Source of the DNA: Pseudisothecium myosuroides
Taxonomy: Eukaryota > Streptophyta > Bryopsida > Hypnales > Lembophyllaceae
Assembly: GCA_951799445.1 (NCBI GenBank)
Contig: OX637287.1
Coordinates: 49,567,724 to 49,631,723, forward strand
Reading direction: 5' to 3'
Length of the DNA stretch: 64,000 nt
Shown here piece after piece: positions 33,795 to 45,300 of the stretch; position 1 is the first letter of the stretch, and every line of letters starts with the position of its first letter. The notes below the pieces were generated by a model that saw only the letters and a program-made list of their open reading frames with translations, was not told the DNA's origin and made no database searches. The position numbers were made by a program, and so were the translations under genes.

Positions 33795-34208
33795 TAAGGT
33801 AGGAGGTGCAGAAAGCGACCCTTTAAGGGTTGATCCACCTTTTTCGTAGGTTTCCATGGACAAAATGATTTTTAGCTCATTTTTCAAAGAAAGAAAAATA
33901 GATTTGGAACACAACACAAGTGGTTTCATATTTTTCTAAGCATTTTTGAATTACTTATGAATTTTCAAAGATTCAGGTCATAGGCACCTATTTGTGACCA
34001 TAGGTGTCGTAAAATTTGTCCTCTTGTGACTTGTAAAGAGATGTGCGGAAACCAAAGACAATGATTGGCTCTTGCAATTAAAAAAACAAATTTTCTTGAA
34101 TTCATTAAAGGACAAAAACAATCCATTTAAGGATCAGCTTGCATCCATTCTACAAGTACCTATAGGACGGTCTGAAGAAGAGGGGCGGAATTGGAGCCAC
34201 CTACCTTA
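33795..34208. mobile_element. TIR element with AAGGTAG ends, 414 bp
   Basis: The left end TAAGGTAGGAGGTGC faces an inverted right end TAAGGTAGGTGGCTCC. The left half (TTTTAGCTCATTTTTCAAAG, TTTCATATTTTTCTAAGCAT, GGTCATAGGCACCTA) is related to 55,330-55,545 (inverted) and weakly to 48,430-48,600. Non-coding. Confidence 0.55.
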
Positions 34209-34328
34209 GGACATGTGCTCTTTTGCTGGAGATCAATGCTCCTGCCATTGTGACTTTTTTATGACCATGAATGAACTCCTCCTACCATTAGAAGGAAATT
34301 GGTGTTGTACCTCTTGTGAACGGAGGAC

Positions 34329-34588
34329 ACTAAATCCTCCATTTGAAGTGGGCCCTGTGGGCCAATTTTACCCCTGGGGAAAACATAAGAATTTTTTATT
34401 TTTCACACAAATTTTTTTTGCAAATTTTGAATACATATTTGCGATCAGAAACCCCAAATTAATTAGCCCGAGAGGCCTACAACATACCTTAGACACGGCT
34501 AAAATTAGCGGGCTTTTTTTTTACTTTTATCCCCCCCCCATAACACAAAATTCACCCTGCTGGTCCCACTTCAAATGGAGGATTTAGT
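34329..34588. mobile_element. MITE, 260 bp, 24-bp terminal inverted repeats
   Basis: ACTAAATCCTCCATTTGAAG followed by TGGG is present at the left end and exactly inverted at the right end. Similarity continues imperfectly into a CCTGTGGG/CAGCAGGG segment and AATTTT. The target duplication is not clear. The open frame that spans it is incidental. Confidence 0.75.
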
Positions 34589-35383
34589 ATCTTGCCTTGT
34601 GAATGATGATTTTGTCACAACTTTAGCATCCCTAGTGTCAAATATTCTAATATCTGTGACAGCAAACAAAGAGTCAGGGTCGTGATTGGACTAGGAATAA
34701 TTGCAAAGTAGTGCAAGTACTAAAGATAATAATTGCCACTTAGGACCTACCGAGCTGCGGGCGGTGAGGTTGGTACTAACTTGCCATTAATTTTGATGAC
34801 TTGGCCTACTTTGCAATAACCGGACAATTATGTCAATATAGGAAAGTTGAGCCTTTTGACTTCTTTGATTGCATAACCAGTCAAAACATGCCACAACATC
34901 AAAAGTCTCTTGCAGTTAGGTGGATCTGCACTCACTAAGTTAATACCGGTTGGTAGTAGTAGAGATTTCTCTCAAATTTCTCTCCCTGCCACACGAATGA
35001 AATTTCTACTTTGTACCACGTTGTTGAAAACTTGCACAAGGCAAGCAAAGCAGTGAGCATTATCAATCTTAATCTGCCTCTCCTTAACCAATTGAAACAT
35101 GCCACAACGGCGAAACTCTCTTGCATTAATATTATGGAGTCCAAAGTCATGCAATGGGACGAATGTAAATAGTTCACTGAGGGAGTCTAAAGTACTCAAC
35201 AGAGTGAGATAGATGCTTGCGTCCTTAGCTTACCACCAGTGATCCGTACTTTCGTTTCTAAATGCTCCACGGCACACTTACTCAGTTTGGGTAGAACATT
35301 GAACAATTTCCTGACAATCTCTCTCTAAATTCGACATTGTGAATGAGGAGGTAAGAAAAGACTCAGGAATCCCACGGTGACAG
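34589..35383. other. Intergenic with a coding-like minus-strand remnant
   Basis: Two overlapping minus-strand frames (34,935-35,177 and 34,972-35,199) suggest a decayed coding stretch, but I recognise no family. GTGATCC..TACT near 35,240 has a weak counterpart near 38,255, hinting at duplicated sequence on either side of the foldbacks. Confidence 0.3.
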
Positions 35384-35385
35384 TA

Positions 35386-36243
35386 CAATGGGGGGACAAA
35401 AGTCTTGTCGCCCCCTTTTGTTCCGATACAAATGCCCCTATTTTCAAACAATATTTTTCACAATTTTTATGCAATTCTTGCATCATTGCATTCCTATGTA
35501 GTCTTGATCATGCATACCAAATTTCATCTTCAAAAAAGCAAAATTTCATTTTTGGTTAATTTTTAAAGTCAATTTTCATGGTTTTACATAGTATATTATT
35601 GAAAACAATTAATGGTGAATTTTTAAAATTCCATTGAGGAAATTTGTAGGGAACATCCATACACACATCTTTCCTTGAACAAGCATCTCCATAAAAAACT
35701 CATAATTCCCTCTATGAAGAATTCAATGTTGGGTAGACAATGTCCTAATTTTGGAAAATAGTAATCTTTTTATTATAATTAGATTTTGGCAAGGCAATTG
35801 CACCATCATGCTCAAATGTACAAATTTAATTAGAATGTAAGGATTAAATAGCAAAAATATAAAGATATCTATTTCACAAAGTTTGGTTGTATGATACCTC
35901 ATACTAAACTTTTCATAGAGGGAATTGTGAATTTTTTTGGAGATGCTTGTTGAAGGAAAGATGTGCATATGGATGTTTCCTACATATCTCCTCAATTGAA
36001 TTAAAAAAATTCACCATTAATTGTTTTCAATAAAATACTATGTAAAACCATAAAAAATGACTTTAAAAATTAACCAAAAATGGAATTTTGCTTTTTTGAA
36101 GTTGAAATTTGGTATGCGTGATCAGGACTATATAAGAATGCAATGATGCAAGAATTGCATAAAAATTGTGAAAAATAATGTTTGAAAATGGGAGTGTTTG
36201 TGTGGGAACAAAAAGGGGCAACAAGATTTTTGTCCCCCCATTG
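35386..36243. mobile_element. Foldback element, copy 2: 858-bp inverted repeat, TA target
   Basis: Both ends read CAATGGGGGGACAAAA, one inverted, and both are flanked by TA (35,384-35,385 and 36,244-36,245). The whole element is two arms of about 430 bp about a centre near 35,815. Paired landmarks include AATTTCATTTTTGGTTAATT, ACATCCATACACACATCTTT and CTCATAATTCCCTCTATGAA with their inverted partners. TA target and end structure suggest a Tc1/mariner-type non-autonomous element. The open frames on it are by-products. Confidence 0.85.
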
Positions 36244-36245
36244 TA

Positions 36246-37637
36246 CAGTAAGGTCCACTTCATTTACAAATTTTTGAAATCGCAGGGAAGGAAATTTCAC
36301 ATCTGCCAACTTTGATAGCCTCCCGAGGGCTCAAAAATTGGTCTTTGACCATGAAATTTTTACCACGACATCTTCTTTAATTTAATTATATGTGTGCCAA
36401 ATTTCAAGGTCAAATGATTTACCCAAAAAAAATAATCAAAATCTACCAACATGTGTAGCCGTGAGAAAAATTTCACTATTGCCAACTTTGACACCCTCTC
36501 AAGGATTGAATTTTTTTTGCTTCTGCCATGAAATTTTTTCATAGGACTATCTATATGTTGATTACATGTGTGAAAAGTTTCAAGTCCAAAAGACCCCCAC
36601 AAAAATAAATATTCAAAATCTACCAACATGTATAGTTGTGAGAAACAATTTCACTACTACCAACTTTGACACTATCCCAAGGGTTGAAAAATTGTTTATT
36701 TACCATGAAATTTTTATGATGAAACCATCTCTATGTTAATAACATGTGTGCCAAATTTCAAGTTCAAAAAATTCACACAAAAAAATAAGTTAATTCTATC
36801 AACATGTGTTATTGTGAGAACAATTTTTTCAACCTTTGGGATAGTGTTTTTTTTTGGGTTAAAATTTCACATGGATGTAGAAAGTCATTCTCACAACTAC
36901 ACTTGTTGGTAGAATTAGAATATCCTTTTTTTGGTAAATCTTTTGACCTTGAAATTTGGCATACATTTTATCAATATAAAGATGATCTCATGCTAAAAAT
37001 TTTATATAAAAATGTTTTTTTTCCAGCCCTTGGGATAGTGTCAAAGTTGATAGTAGTGAAATTTTTCTGAAAGCTTTACACATTGGTAGAACTAGCATAT
37101 TTTTTTTGTGTGAATTTTTTGAACTTGAAATTTGGCACACATGTTATTAACAAAGAGATGATTTCATCATAAAAATTTCATGGTAAATAAACAATTTTTC
37201 AACCCTTGGGATAGTGTCAAAGTTGGTAGTAGTGAAATTGTTTCTCACAACTACACATGTTGGTAGATTTTGAATATTTATTTTTGTGGGGGTCTTTTGG
37301 ACTTGAAACTTTTCACACATGTAATCAACATATAGATAGTCCTATTGAAAAAATTTCATAGCAAAAGAAAAAAAATTCAGTCTTTGGGAGGGTGTCAAAG
37401 TTGGCAATAGTGAAATTTTTCTCACGGCTACACATGTTGGTAGATTTCGAATATCTTTTTTTGTGTAAATCATTTGGCCTTGAAATTTGACACACATATA
37501 ATTAAATTAAAGAAGATGTAGTAAGAATTTCATGGTCAAAGACCAATTTTTGAGCCCTTGGGAGGCTATCAAAGTTGGCAAATGTGAAATTTTCTTCCTG
37601 CGATTTCAAAAATTCGTAAATGAAGTAGACCTTACTG
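36246..37637. mobile_element. Giant foldback element, 1,392 bp, arms built of about 175-bp tandem units
   Basis: The ends CAGTAAGGTCCACTTCATTT and, inverted, CAGTAAGGTCTACTTCATTT sit at TA on each side (36,244-36,245 and 37,638-37,639). The left arm carries three tandem units, each with CCAACTTTGACA, a TGAAATTTTT block, an ACATGTGTG/CAAGT segment and CTACCAACATGTGTAG. The right arm carries the same units inverted, plus an extra one near the centre (about 36,880-37,060). The TA at its left edge is shared with the preceding foldback, so the two abut exactly. Confidence 0.85.
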
Positions 37638-37639
37638 TA

Positions 37640-39172
37640 CACTTTGAGATGGAAGAAACTACAGAAACACGAGGCCCAGCAATTGTGGTCACGCAGAGTT
37701 TTTTTCAAAGGGAGAGTTGCAAATGTTACCAACAGTTGGCACATGTAAGTTGCCCACAAAACAATCGAACAGAGGGGCTATTTCTACTGTTATCCCATGC
37801 ACTAGAAGCAGATGTTGCGACACTCATCCTTCACAAAGATGTCTCAAATCGATTGGCAGTCACCATTCCTGACACCCTTATAAGAAAGTGAAACACAAAA
37901 AAGAGGAAGAGTCTCCCTGATCTCCAACTAAGCTTACACCAGCAAAGAAATTTTGCAAAATTTTCCCCTTCTAATTGCTTGAGAGTAGGATGCCTACTTC
38001 ATATTAACAGCTTGCCAAGAAAAATTGATCAATGACAATCGAAGTATCAAATTAGGAATTATGGAAAATAAGGCTTCATCCAGCTTGAGAGTTAGCCTTG
38101 TAAGATACTATAATCTCCGCAAGTGTGCACTTGAAGGTGTGCTCCCTCAAAGGAGGGCCCGGTGATATAAATCTAGAGATGGTAATCATATCAGTTTAGG
38201 TGCCGCCATAACTCAATAGAGTATGCTGTTTTTGCCTTTATCCTATTACAAGTGATCCATACTAGTGTCCATAAGTGTTGATACACTCAATATTGCCAAC
38301 AGTTAGCAAACTTCCGGACAAACTCAATCTGTTAACCTCAGTTGTAAATATGATGGCCACGAATCACATGGGGATCTCCAAGTGACAACACTATACATAC
38401 ACATGGACGAAACTATCAAAAACTAGACCCAACAATTGAGGTCACGCAGAATGTTGCAGCTCACATCCAATGGTAGAGTGGCATTAACTATATCAACGAA
38501 GGCATTTCGCCAAGAAAAATATAGAAACTGGAAGAATCCACATCAGGGGTGACGAGCAGAAGTCATGACGCCCATCCTTGACATCGAAGTTGCAATCCAT
38601 GATTACAGCCATTGACAGTTAGACAATGACCCAAATAAGCCCAAGAAAGTCGGAATGGCGAAACAGCTTCATGTGTGAAATTGAAAACCCCCTTGCCTCC
38701 ATCATCTTCAACTACAACAGCACAACTCTTGTCATGAAAATGCCGCACAAAGATGCAAATTATGAGGTACGGGAATCCATTCCTGCAATTTCGATGCAGG
38801 CCCCGAGCCCATTCATCGAATCGAATTCCAATTGCCACTGAAACCAACAAGCTACAACACGGTTGCCACTCAAACCAACAAGCTACAACTCAGTTGCCAC
38901 TCAAACCAATTGCTACTTCATAAAAACATCCAACGCCACCTCTCCGGAACCAAGCTTGAACCCAAGATACCATCGTCTAAGGATGCCAAATCACGTCACC
39001 AGCTTAAGGATGCTGAAAATACCCTGAAGAAATTCTTCAAAGAAAACGTAAACCAGAACCTGCCTACGCTTGAATTGGGGTCAACTCCCAACGATTGCCT
39101 AGATCATAACCAAATGCATATTCCACAGATTGGCACCAATGTGTGCCAGCATGCTCTCGATCGGAATTGCAA
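37640..39172. other. 3' flank of the TIR-NBS-LRR gene
   Basis: No separate gene recognised. A segment at about 37,650-37,870 is weakly repeated at 38,400-38,620 (AGCAATTGTGGTCACGCAGA versus ACAATTGAGGTCACGCAGA). This may be 3' untranslated or duplicated 3' flanking sequence of the minus-strand gene. Plus-strand frames here are antisense and unconvincing. Confidence 0.4.
38832..38912. repeat. 31-bp tandem repeat, 2.6 copies
   Basis: The unit begins TTGCCACTCAAACCAACAAG and starts at 38,832, 38,863 and 38,894. It lies about 260 bp beyond the receptor gene stop. Confidence 0.8.
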
Positions 39173-42100
39173 TCAATTGTTGTCCACCGGATCTAACTCC
39201 CAAGTGCCACGCCTCCTAATTTTGATCGGAGGTGCCCCCAGATCTCGTTCCTCCCATTCACCCGCCTCCCACTGTGAGGATGACTGAAAGAGCACCTTCC
39301 CTTGAGCAAGGGCCAACTTGAACATGCCATCCTCAACCTCTCCAAAAAAGGGCACTGGCTGCAATAAAGGCAACTCACAAAGCATTTGAATATCTTTCTC
39401 ATGAAGCTCCAACGCATAACATGCCTCAAGGTTGAGTTCTATGAGGTTCCTCGATGTACTCAAGTCAGGCAACCGCCAAAGACGTTCGCAATACGAAAGA
39501 TTGAGGACTCGCAACGCAGGCAAATCTCCCAATTCTGTCAAGGATGTCAATTCAACGTTCCTATACAAGTTAATTACTTCCAATTGGTTGAATCTAGTGA
39601 GATTCAATCGCTTGCTTGATTGGCCCAAGCGCCAATGAAGCTCTCGAAGTTGGTGAGGAAAGCAATCCTTTGCGAACACCACTAGTCTCTGCTCACCTGA
39701 AATACTCAAGACTTGCAATTTGGTAAGAGAAAGTAGACTAGGCACCTTCCACTTCGGACAATGTTGTATGTTTAATTTCTTCAGGCCGTTAAGATGATCT
39801 ATCCTTGGAATATCAACCACATCTTCACAGCCAATAACAACAAGAGATTGTAAGTTGGATGGCCGATTAACTGCAAGCCCTGACAAGGTTTGCAACTTCT
39901 GAATTCCATAAAGGAACACACTCTCCAAGGATCCACAATTGCTCAGATCCAACAAACTAGCTTCAACATTATAGAGACTTAGTTCAGATAAATTATGGCA
40001 TCGAGCAAGTGGGTCCGACCCCAACACCACATCCTTTCCGATAATGTCCAATCGTATTAAGGAAAAAGGAAGTCCCCCCACAATATGAGCACCCATACCA
40101 TTATTGGAATGCACTCCATAAGAAGACCACTTGAAATGAGTAAGGTACTTCAATTTTTCCAAGCCCTCAACTCTATCAACCTTGCGTACTTTGTATAGAA
40201 GCAAAATCCTTAAGCGCAGTAAGCCCTCCAAATTAAAAGTTCCATGTCCCCAATGCAACTTGGAAAGCTGCAATACCTCAACATTGGAAAAATAATCCCA
40301 TTTCATGTCCTTCATACTTCCAATCCGACAACCAATTCGACCATGCTTCTCAAGGTCCAAAGAACTTTGTATAATAGTAAGCCGTATCAACTTGTGCCAA
40401 CATCCAACTTCTGGTATACATTCAAGTTCTATGAGATCACCATCTTCTATGTACACCCACATCCGCTCCCTAAAGTTGGTTGAATCATTGAAAGATCCCT
40501 TTGCTTCAAGTTTAGCAAACTCCAAGTACAAATCATGGATGCTAATTCTTCCACATCTCAAATCCACATCTTGCAATAAGCCTTTTCGCTTCAAGTGCTC
40601 CAACTACCATTCCAACAACACAAATGAACTCTGTAAGTCATTTTCATTTGTCCATATATTGCAACTTCCTTGTCATTTCATAGCCCCAATGAACTAACTA
40701 TTTTGAATGCAAGTAATTTCTCAAGGAAACTAAAATGACACTAAAAAAAATTAGCACACTTTGACAATCTTAGAATAACTACACCTTAGTACGAATATGA
40801 AAAACTTTACTCATATAATGCAAAAACTTCACATCCAAAGCTTGCAAAAGATGGCAGCAATATTGTACCCGAAGTGCTATTTCTTTTTCATCTTGCTTGT
40901 GTGCAAAGCACAACCACTCAACAAGGTACAGCAATTCATAAGAATTTGGTATTTTAGAAAAGCATCCCACGTCCATAAACAAAGTCTGATCCCTTGGTGC
41001 TAGCAAGTCAAAACTACTCCTCAAAATATCAAATACGGGATTTCTTCCTCGAAAAAAATTGAAAGTCCTCACTTGCGGCAAATTCTTAACCCAATCACAA
41101 GGATTCTCTCCATGACAACCCAATTGCAATCCCAAAGACTGCAAGGCCAAGGGATGATAGTGACACCCTTGTCTAACACCCTTGGAGAAATAACACCTCC
41201 TAACACAAGTCATTATATCATGCTTCTCCTCAACTTCAAAAAATTGTTTGCCGCCAACTGCATGATGCAAAAACAAATTCACCGCATCTACCTCTTCAAG
41301 ATCCGGCATCTCAAGACATGCATCTCCATCTAACCCCAAAAGCCTAAGAACACTTTGAGATCGAGTCGTTACAACCACCAAACTCTCCATGTGATAAGGA
41401 ACTTCCAAAAGCGTCTTGGCCTCCAAGATTGATTGGTGGGTGTCTGAAATATTATCGATCACCAAAAAGGTTCTTTGCTTGAAAAGACTTTTACGCAAAA
41501 TGTCCTTGCACTGTTAAATACATTCACCACATAACCTATAAGCCACAATAATTGAACTAACAATGATTTCAATCACATAGATGTGGAAGTAGAAATGCAT
41601 CTTCACACTGCCTCGTAAAAGTGTGCATGACTCCATCAATTCAATAATGCACAACAAACACTCAAAAGTAGAAACAAATATTACAAAAGTAACACAAAGC
41701 TACAAATGAGGACAAGGAATTATACCCTACCAAGTCTTCAAAATGTCTTATTCTATAGAATTGGCTTCCATTATTTGAAGCACTTAGAAAACACCTCAAG
41801 CTTGGAAACCAAAAATCTCACCTCTCCTTCATTCAATTGTTGAATGACCTCCACGCTTTTCCTTGTCAAGTTTCTCAATACCTTTTGAAACAACTCTTTG
41901 GAATCACTCAAAGGAACACTTGGAAATTCAATATGGCACACCCTCCCTTCAAACTTGCTTGAAAGTTCATTGCACAATGGCTTGCAAGTTGTGGTCTTTC
42001 CAATGCCACCAACTCCATATATACCAACCACTTTTACTTTGTATTTTTGTGAAAACCCAATTCCTTCAATCTTCTCACAAATAACCTATTTAGCCCAGCC

Positions 42101-42894
42101 AAACAACAGTCCAATCAACTGAATGACCTTCAAACTTAACACTCAATATAGACAAAAAAAAATGTTCCATTAAATTCTCCCAAAGATACCAACCCCCTCC
42201 AAAAAAATTAAATGCAAAAAAAAAGTTTTAAGGCAACCATATAATCTCATATCCTAAAGTAAAAAACAAATTGAAAATAAAGATATGTATTCGATTTTTG
42301 TACCTTACAAATATTAGACTTGCCTTGCACATGGGAATCGTCCCACTTTATATCTGGAGAAATTGACTTGCAAACATGTGAAACAATCTTGTCTTCATAA
42401 GCCACAATCTCCTTCAAATTCTTGTCATATGAGAGGCCATTGAAAGACCTCAAAACATCCAATGCATTCTTCCAATCACTCACGACAATTCGCTTCTTTG
42501 GATCAATATTCGCCAAAGACTTCCATTCTCTAAACCATTTCTTCCGCATCCCTTTATTGTCTAAATCACTCACGGATAATCCATAAAAGAGGGGTAATAT
42601 CTTCGGCCCCATATTTGACCCACGGTGTAACTTATGAGCTTTAACAAAGGCACTCAATTCGATCATGGGCCATTTAGACATAAAATACTCATTGGACACA
42701 ACCACAATCAACATTTCACATTGTTCAACTGCTTGAACGATCAACTCTGGGAATCTTTCCCCCTTGGTCAAGCACTCATGGCGTCTATCAAAGAAAGGAT
42801 AGTGCAACCGATCTTCCAAGGCTTTGCATAAGTGCTCCACAAACTCCTTTTGAGCTCCACTATGACTTAAAAAGATCTTGTGCTTGGGATCCAA
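39173..42894 (-). CDS. TIR-NBS-LRR immune receptor (TNL), four exons, 5' end incomplete
   Basis: Exons: 42,894-42,304 (TIR), 42,085-41,795, 41,510-40,785 (NB-ARC) and 40,603-39,173 (LRR), all phase 0, 1,012 codons with no stop. The TIR domain has HKIFLSHSG, FVEHLCKALED and ELSAFVKAHK; the putative catalytic Glu was not assigned. P-loop GVGGIGKTT at about residue 221, kinase-2 LVIDNI (usual form LVLDD), VVVTTRS (RNBS-B), HPLALQSLG (GLPL), LFMDVGCF (RNBS-D) and IHDL in place of MHDL. The last exon has about 10-12 leucine-rich repeats (LTSLTELGDLPALRVLNLS). It should act as an intracellular pathogen sensor. The first listed codon is TTG; the frame continues upstream only to a stop, so an earlier exon with the true ATG is expected. 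Confidence 0.87.
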
Positions 42895-43500
42895 AATAGG
42901 ATCATTGTTGGAGCCTTCACTATTGCATCCAAGTCACCAAATCCACTTTCAGAACACGATGAACTAATGCAAATAGAAAAACACTATATCGTTGTTACAA
43001 AGCAAAACAAAAGTTGAGAACATTCAAAGGAACCAAAAACATTAACAAGTTTTAACAAGTCATCACCACACCACCTAGAAAAGACAAACCTCTTTCACAT
43101 AATGTCAAAGGTTTAGTACAATACCCATGGACGTTGTCACCTTCTAAACAATCTCCCACATCATGGTCCTTTTCCTCATTGCACACCTACAAATACATTG
43201 TGTATTACCTCGTGTATTACATCCTCTTTATATCATCATAATCCTTTTTTAAATACACAAACACTTGTATAAAAATTCCATTCTTTCTAGCTATTACTTC
43301 TCAAATGAAAACTGACAGATACATATATAACAAGCAAAACAACCTCTGTCAAAAACCATTAAAATACACTAACTACTCATTAAAATTTAAGCAAAATGTA
43401 GAATGTCTCAACACAATTAGAACAATTGAAACTATGCCCTCACAAGCCACCTACATGGGGAACTTCAGAAGGTTGACCTCTTCTCTTGTTAACACATTGA
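42895..43500 (-). other. Probable location of missing 5' exon(s) of the TNL gene
   Basis: Upstream of the TIR exon the frame reads about 20 more codons before a TGA, with an acceptor-like CAATAG|TGAAGG inside. A further minus-strand segment behind a TTTGTAG|GTGTGC acceptor (about 43,090-43,185, encoding EEKDHDVGDCLEGDN) looks coding. I could not find a convincing ATG exon. Confidence 0.3.
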
Positions 43501-45300
43501 TATAAGAACCTGAAAATCCAACCAAAAAAAACAAAAAAACCTGGGATGGACAATTTTAATTTCAAGATGTCATGATGGGCTTCTAAAACAACTTTAGACA
43601 ATTGTGCTTATCAAATATTCATATATGTTGAGCTAACTTTGTCCTATATATCCCAATGGACAATCTTTCACAAGAACAAACTCCAACTCACAATTCAAGA
43701 TTGATTTTTGTTTGCCTTCTAAGTTTCCAATTAGGTGAATATTTCAAACATGGTTTCAATTAGCATGATTTAAAGATGTAAGATGTACCCACTTCTACAA
43801 TATTCCCTCCTATCCATAATACTAGTTCCTTTTGGCACAGTCCTAGTATAAGAGGCCCTATGATTCAGATGAGAAACTACCCACAATTAGGAATCTCACC
43901 CAATATTAGCAAACTTCATAAATCTTCTTTGAAGTCCACAGGACCGTGGCCAAGAATTAGCAATGGAAACCTAATTAATTATTCTCAAGTCTCCCTGTTT
44001 GAAGTCTCACTAATTCGTTTTTAGTTATTTACTACCCAATTTTTGTGAAGAGTCCATGATCTAAATCATGAGGGCCCCCCATACTACGACAATGTTGTCC
44101 TCATTTGTAGAAATGAAAGTATTACGGATTTGACAACAAACTTTTAATACATGTTATGTTGAAATGATTCTAAAGAGAATGCGCAATGCCTAATCTCAAG
44201 TGCAAAGCAGGTAAACATGGTTGTTAATTGCAATCAAGGAATGTGCAATGGATACAAAGTGCCTAACATAAATAACAATAGGCTTCTTAGAAAATTGAAA
44301 AATTCTTGTACCTTCTCCATGTGTCAACATCTATTCAAGAACAACTTGGAATTCAATTGATTCAATGAAAGTTCAATTAATGTCTATTGGTCTTTGACTG
44401 AGTCAAATTCAAATTGCGACAAAAGAACTCAAGTTTTGGAAGTGTATTGATCTATAAAGTGGATAATAATCTTGACTTCTTGTCATTCATTCCATTATTT
44501 AAAAGCAAAAAACAAAAGAAATCATCTACAACCCTAAACTTAAGTCTGAAGTACATTGCTAAAGGGACTAGTAATTTGGGACACATAAAATGGTCTAGTA
44601 TGATGGGATGCAAGGACTAACATGATTTCAATATAATGAAGTCAAAATATCTCGATTCCTTTTAAAAGCCAAGAGCATCTTCCTACTTGAGAGAAGTTAT
44701 GAGTTACTCCAGCTTTGTACTAAAATCTTTGAACAATAGAGGCATGATGGCATTAGAAAACCCTTCTTGTGCTTTTTACAATCTCAATTACACAATGGTT
44801 TTAGAAGAAAACTCACCATCCCAAAACAGAGAGGATTGTTGCACCTGTACTCACACCTAACACCTTCACCATATGAAAAGGATAGCAATGAAGAACCTAA
44901 AAACAGTAGGGAGAGAACACATGAATGAGTACAACTACGATAGAATTTTGTTAAAATTGAACCACAATAATCTCCAAACAAAGATCACATATAATGTACA
45001 ACAACACTATACCACATGGATTCAATAAGGCATATGAGCATAGTTCCTATTAAGAAGCTACCTTTGTACTTTCTCAGGATCAAAAGTTATAACTCGGACA
45101 AGTCATAAAGACATGCGCGCAACCCAACGACAACCATCTGTGCCAATAACCTTATCCTTCACATCACAGGGTCAACAAGGCCTCACTCGCATATACCATG
45201 ATAAATATATAAAAACCACAACACTACGTGCCCTCCCTATCACTTGACATCATGGCAATGATAGATACACCAACGATCAGTCCCAACAATCATGTGTAGA
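43500..45300. other. Intergenic, nothing recognised
   Basis: AT-rich, only short frames without family resemblance. Introns or the promoter of the TNL gene could lie here. Confidence 0.4.

Noticed and set aside
35377..36309. Matching short proteins on opposite strands at both ends of the foldback
   Set aside because: They are the two inverted arms translated from opposite strands, not a duplicated gene.
38832..39287. 151-codon plus-strand frame next to the TNL gene
   Set aside because: It overlaps the last TNL exon in antisense and consists partly of the 31-bp tandem repeat.
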